Below, piece by piece: positions 57,885 to 61,103 of a DNA stretch of 61,103 bases. The translations under genes were made by a program, and so were the position numbers. How positions within the stretch are numbered: the first letter of the stretch is position 1; the number at the start of each line of letters is the position of its first letter. The notes under the pieces were generated by a model that made no database searches, had not been told where the DNA came from, and saw only the letters and a program-made list of their open reading frames with translations. This DNA comes from Lentisphaerota bacterium (GTDB lineage Bacteria; Verrucomicrobiota; Lentisphaeria; Oligosphaerales; JABHEG01), in NCBI GenBank assembly GCA_018676675.1, contig JABHEG010000101.1:1-61103 (forward strand). Reading direction: 5' to 3'.

Positions 57885-60878
57885 TTACTCCCGGACTTCG
57901 CGCACCTCGACGTCGTCGAACCAGGCGGTGCCGGTCGCGTTGCGCAGGTAGAGTCGCACGTAGAAAACCGGTTTCTCGCCGAATTCCTTGTCGGTCCGCG
58001 CCTCGAACTCGATGTTGCGCCAGTCTGTCGTTCCCCTCATCGCCTGACGCGGAATGTGCAGGTTCGCGCCGGGCACGAACAGGTTCGCATAGACACCGTT
58101 CAGGCGCGGCCACTTGCCAGCCTGCTGTTGGGCAACCACGTTCGCGGTCCTGACCTTGCAGCGGAACCGGTAGCGTGTGTCCGGCTTGAGTCCCTTCATG
58201 TACTGCAGCAACCCGACCGTGCCCGCCTCCGCCAACTCGAGCTTCACGGCGCCGGCGCCGTCCCAGCGCTCGTGCGCGTCGATCGACACGTGCGGCACGC
58301 TCGCGGTCGGCACCAGCCAGCCTTCCGGTGCGTACGGGCGGTCCTTGACGGAACAATCCATGCCGCCACCCGCGAGCTGATTGGGCGGCAGTGGTGTGGA
58401 TGGTTCGGGACTGAATGTCAGCCGGCCGTGACGCGACGGATCGCCCCAACCCGCCTGGGACCAACTGAAAAGCTCGGGTTCCATCCCTTTCCGTGCCCGG
58501 TGCCGAACGACATTGAAAGCGACAGGGCCAAGTTTGACTGGATCCTTGATCCCAAGCGCCTCGAACGGGATGGCCACGCGTGCCCTCCAGCCAGTGTCGT
58601 GTCGCTCGTTCACGATCTTCGCGCCGCTGTCCCAGCCCCAGTCCTGCTTGCCCAGCTGCACCGTCATGTCGGCAAGCACGCCACGATCGTTGATCAGGAG
58701 CTGGTACTTCGCCTGCGACATGATGCGCTCGTCGTGCAGCGTGATCATGACCTCGACCGTGCTGTCCTTCCACAGGTTCCGATCGTCGGGCTCGCGCTCG
58801 GCAAACGTTGCGGAGTTCGCGAAGTCGGGTTCGGCCGCGTCTATGAGCAGGTGGAACGCGTCCGGGGTCCACAGCACCTTGAAGTGCGTCAGGACTGTGA
58901 GCCCGTGGTCCACGGCGTGTTTGCTGCGCCACGGCGCGTCGCCCAGCCGTTCATGCGGAGCCTGTTCCCAGGCATCGAGGGGCAGAAGCCCGTCGGCGGC
59001 CGGCACAACGTGGGCACGCGAGCAGGTCGTCCGGGTCTGCTTCGCCACGCCGAGCGTTCTCTCGAAATCAGCACGATTCCGCTGCAGCTGCCCGATCAAG
59101 TTGTCACGGATCATGGCGACACGCCAGGCCAGCGCTTCGTTGTTCCGCACCAGTTCCGCAGCTTCATCGGCGAGCGCCGCCAGCGCGGCAAGCTCTTCTT
59201 TCGTGTAGATCTTTTCCCACATGTCGATGCGCCCGGCGTACCGCGGCCGGTCGCCACCATAGATAGTGAAGACGCGACGCCACAGTTCCGCCAGGCGTAT
59301 GTATACACGCTCCATCTGCGGCGCGGCCGCCCCGAAGAAGTTGACGAAAAAATCGTCCAGCAGCGCATCGACGTCCTGGTCCGGGTCCCACATCAGTTTG
59401 AGAATGACGTATTCGTCCAGGAACCGGAACGTGTGCGCCGTCGACTCGTTCTCGAAAAACGCGCCTTTGATGTAGGGTCGCGCCGCACGCACAAACTCGG
59501 CGATCGCGTGCGGCTCCACTTCGGCGGCGCCGGGCACCCGCCCCCCCGGCCGTCCCGCGTTGTTGTAGAGCCACAGCACGAGATCGCCCTTGAGGCGCTT
59601 GCTCCACGCCTCGATCAGCTGCATCTGCTCGGCGCTCGAGCCCGGAAGCACGTGGTGGATCGGCCCGCGGACGCAGAGCCGGACGCGCACATTCTCGGGC
59701 AGCACGACCGTCTTCGGCGGCTCCCGCTTCGGCCCGTAGGCAAGCGTGCTGACGTACTTGCCCTTCAGATCCTTCACGGCCTCCGCAACCTTGGCAACCG
59801 TGGCGAAGATGACTTCCGAATAGGCCTGCTCCGGATCCGCGTTGTGTAGTTCGAGGCAACGCTCGCACTGGCAGTCGATATAGGAGTCGTGCGGATCGAC
59901 CATGAATTCATTCCCATAGCCGCACTTGTTCCAGGTCTTGAGCCCGCGGCTCGCGGGCGGCTGTCCGGTCAGATAGGCGCGTGCGTCTTTGATGAGCGCA
60001 TCGACGGTTCCCGGATGCGAGTAGCAGAGGTACGAACCGCGCGGGGTCTTGATGGCGCGGTCACCGTTCTTCTTGAGTGCGAACCAGTCCGGGTGCTTCT
60101 CGGCGAAGCGCTCCTCGTACTTCAGGTAGTACGTTGAGTGGCAGCCCTCGGCAAACAGGACGGTCTCATAGCGGTTCCGCAGGCCCCAAAGCGAGCGATC
60201 CTTCGTCCCCGCGGTCTCGTGCTTGTCGGCGTCCGGGTACTTGTAGCCGTGCAACCCGAATTGACAGAGCGATCGATCGACGAAGACCGGCTCGTCCTGC
60301 ACCACCTCACGTTTGACACTCAGCGTGGGTTTCCGCGGCACGACTTCGCCAAACGGGCCAGCCTTGAACCAGCGGACACCGCAGACGTCTTCGAGCAGAT
60401 CATAGACTGCGAAAAGCGTCGCGTGCTCTTTCTTGTCGTGCAGGTACACCCGCCAACGCTCCCCGTGATCGCGCCCAAGAAGGAACAGGTCATCGCCCTT
60501 CACGGCACGGTAGAAGCCGTCACGCGCCAGCGCATCAACATCCAGCCCGGCCGCACGTGCCTCCGGACAATCGCCCACGAAAATCCGCGGTCCCGCGGTG
60601 GCCGCCTTCACGATCGCGAACTCCGTACCGGTTACGCGGTCCAGGTACGTCTTCAACTCCTGCGCCGCGAAGCCCGCCACACCCTTGCTGTCGCGCACCA
60701 CGATCGGCGCCAGCGCCTTTCCGTCGCGGGCGAGTGCGAGCGTCCCCAGTTCCTGCGCACCAGACCGCTCAGCGACGAACGGCAGTGTCCACAACGCACA
60801 GGCCAGAACGGAGCGCGAAAGCCCTTTCGAGTAGGGCTTTGCGGCGTCGTTTCGGAGAAGAGTCGGATAGAATTGCAT
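57885..60878 (-). CDS. Secreted DUF4838 protein with alpha-glucuronidase-like N-domain and C-terminal carbohydrate-binding-like domains
   Basis: A 997-residue secreted protein (SRSVLACALWTLPFVAERSGA as signal). An alpha-glucuronidase-like N-terminal domain is at about 40-180 (FAAQELKTYLDRVTGTEF). A DUF4838 region at about 220-480 has FAEKHPDWFALKKNGDR, VDPHDSYIDCQCERC and AYGPKREPP. A CBM9/DOMON-like sandwich lies at about 650-810 (WTPDAFHLLIDAAEPDF, STVEVMITLHDE), and a jelly-roll domain closes it (WFDDVEVREV). DUF4838 proteins accompany polysaccharide loci and probably act on uronic-acid-containing glycans; activity unproven. AGGAG lies 14 bases before the ATG. A 12-C run is about 70 bases upstream. 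Confidence 0.87.
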   Translation of the reverse strand: MQFYPTLLRNDAAKPYSKGLSRSVLACALWTLPFVAERSGAQELGTLALARDGKALAPIVVRDSKGVAGFAAQELKTYLDRVTGTEFAIVKAATAGPRIFVGDCPEARAAGLDVDALARDGFYRAVKGDDLFLLGRDHGERWRVYLHDKKEHATLFAVYDLLEDVCGVRWFKAGPFGEVVPRKPTLSVKREVVQDEPVFVDRSLCQFGLHGYKYPDADKHETAGTKDRSLWGLRNRYETVLFAEGCHSTYYLKYEERFAEKHPDWFALKKNGDRAIKTPRGSYLCYSHPGTVDALIKDARAYLTGQPPASRGLKTWNKCGYGNEFMVDPHDSYIDCQCERCLELHNADPEQAYSEVIFATVAKVAEAVKDLKGKYVSTLAYGPKREPPKTVVLPENVRVRLCVRGPIHHVLPGSSAEQMQLIEAWSKRLKGDLVLWLYNNAGRPGGRVPGAAEVEPHAIAEFVRAARPYIKGAFFENESTAHTFRFLDEYVILKLMWDPDQDVDALLDDFFVNFFGAAAPQMERVYIRLAELWRRVFTIYGGDRPRYAGRIDMWEKIYTKEELAALAALADEAAELVRNNEALAWRVAMIRDNLIGQLQRNRADFERTLGVAKQTRTTCSRAHVVPAADGLLPLDAWEQAPHERLGDAPWRSKHAVDHGLTVLTHFKVLWTPDAFHLLIDAAEPDFANSATFAEREPDDRNLWKDSTVEVMITLHDERIMSQAKYQLLINDRGVLADMTVQLGKQDWGWDSGAKIVNERHDTGWRARVAIPFEALGIKDPVKLGPVAFNVVRHRARKGMEPELFSWSQAGWGDPSRHGRLTFSPEPSTPLPPNQLAGGGMDCSVKDRPYAPEGWLVPTASVPHVSIDAHERWDGAGAVKLELAEAGTVGLLQYMKGLKPDTRYRFRCKVRTANVVAQQQAGKWPRLNGVYANLFVPGANLHIPRQAMRGTTDWRNIEFEARTDKEFGEKPVFYVRLYLRNATGTAWFDDVEVREVRE

Positions 60879-60950
60879 CCAGTGTTGCTCCTGTTTCAGG
60901 ACGACCAGGTCCTTTGGTGATGTGGCGCGGCCGCATCACGTTGGGTCGAT

Positions 60951-60962
60951 CCCCCCCCCCCC
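60951..60962. repeat. 12-base poly-C tract upstream of DUF4838 gene
   Basis: An uninterrupted run of 12 C followed by GGGG, 73 bases before the DUF4838 start codon. Such runs slip during replication. Nothing else was recognised between 60879 and the window end. Confidence 0.7.
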
Positions 60963-61103
60963 GGGGCAATGCCGTCAACCTAAGCGTCCGGGCGGCGCGA
61001 CGGCCTCAGATCCTTTTGCGGTTCATGACGTGACGGTGCTTCGTTGGTGTTTTTTTCCTCGGAAAGCTGCGTCCAGGCCGGCGTTCGGTGAGTCCTTCAC
61101 CGA

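Noticed and set aside
57819..59849. 676-codon open frame on the plus strand opposite the DUF4838 gene
   Set aside because: Typical GC-rich antisense shadow: no family motifs, no ribosome site, while the opposite frame has clear conserved domains.

Overview
The window looks like a GC-rich (roughly 60% by eye) bacterial chromosome segment from the Planctomycetota / Verrucomicrobiota / Kiritimatiellota / Lentisphaerota group or a close ecological relative. This rests on gene content only: many very large secreted carbohydrate-active proteins with LamG-type beta-sandwiches, several uroporphyrinogen-decarboxylase-superfamily (URO-D) paralogues beside Gfo/Idh/MocA oxidoreductases, a DUF4838 protein, a sigma-54 activator, and many small palindromic (REP-like) and MITE-like repeats. 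No rRNA, tRNA, CRISPR array or ribosomal-protein gene was seen, so the phylum is an inference.

Left part (1-21.7 kb). A Gfo/Idh/MocA oxidoreductase is divergent from a VapBC toxin-antitoxin pair that has a good promoter and palindromic operator. Next comes a tightly overlapping minus-strand operon: zinc alcohol dehydrogenase, SGNH hydrolase and two URO-D proteins. A SAM methyltransferase and two giant secreted proteins follow, a GH-A-like lipoprotein and a LamG/alpha-alpha-barrel/CARDB-like protein. A second minus-strand set encodes a DegT/StrS aminotransferase, a Gfo/Idh/MocA oxidoreductase and a third URO-D protein. Glutamate dehydrogenase lies divergent from a sigma-54 (NtrC-type) activator, and the shared intergenic region carries a near-consensus -24/-12 promoter reading toward glutamate dehydrogenase.

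Middle part (21.7-46.7 kb). This is a carbohydrate-degradation island. It holds a pectate-lyase-like beta-helix protein, a DUF6259-like TIM-barrel protein, GH2, a small membrane protein, a GH99/WbsX-like protein, a PL26-like (exo-rhamnogalacturonan lyase, PcRGLX/YetA) protein, GH127, two GH42-like proteins and an IolE-like sugar isomerase. Most are on the plus strand with good Shine-Dalgarno sequences and several GTG starts. The set points to pectin / rhamnogalacturonan side-chain breakdown. No SusC/SusD pair is present. Two decayed genes lie at its left edge: a Blc-type lipocalin missing its middle, and the C-terminal end of a fourth URO-D protein.

Right part (46.7-61.1 kb). An IS91-type transposase C-terminal remnant with a RAYT/REP-like palindrome opens a mosaic stretch. 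It contains a heparinase II/III-like lyase, a frameshifted GH32 gene bracketed by inverted GGGGTCAG motifs, a beta-helix protein whose start codon abuts a 281-bp MITE, a QueG-like iron-sulfur protein, a secreted TIM-barrel-like protein, a second MITE (322 bp) and a DUF4838 protein. Overall the window reads as a glycan-scavenging region with paired intracellular sugar-processing genes, under continuing insertion and decay.
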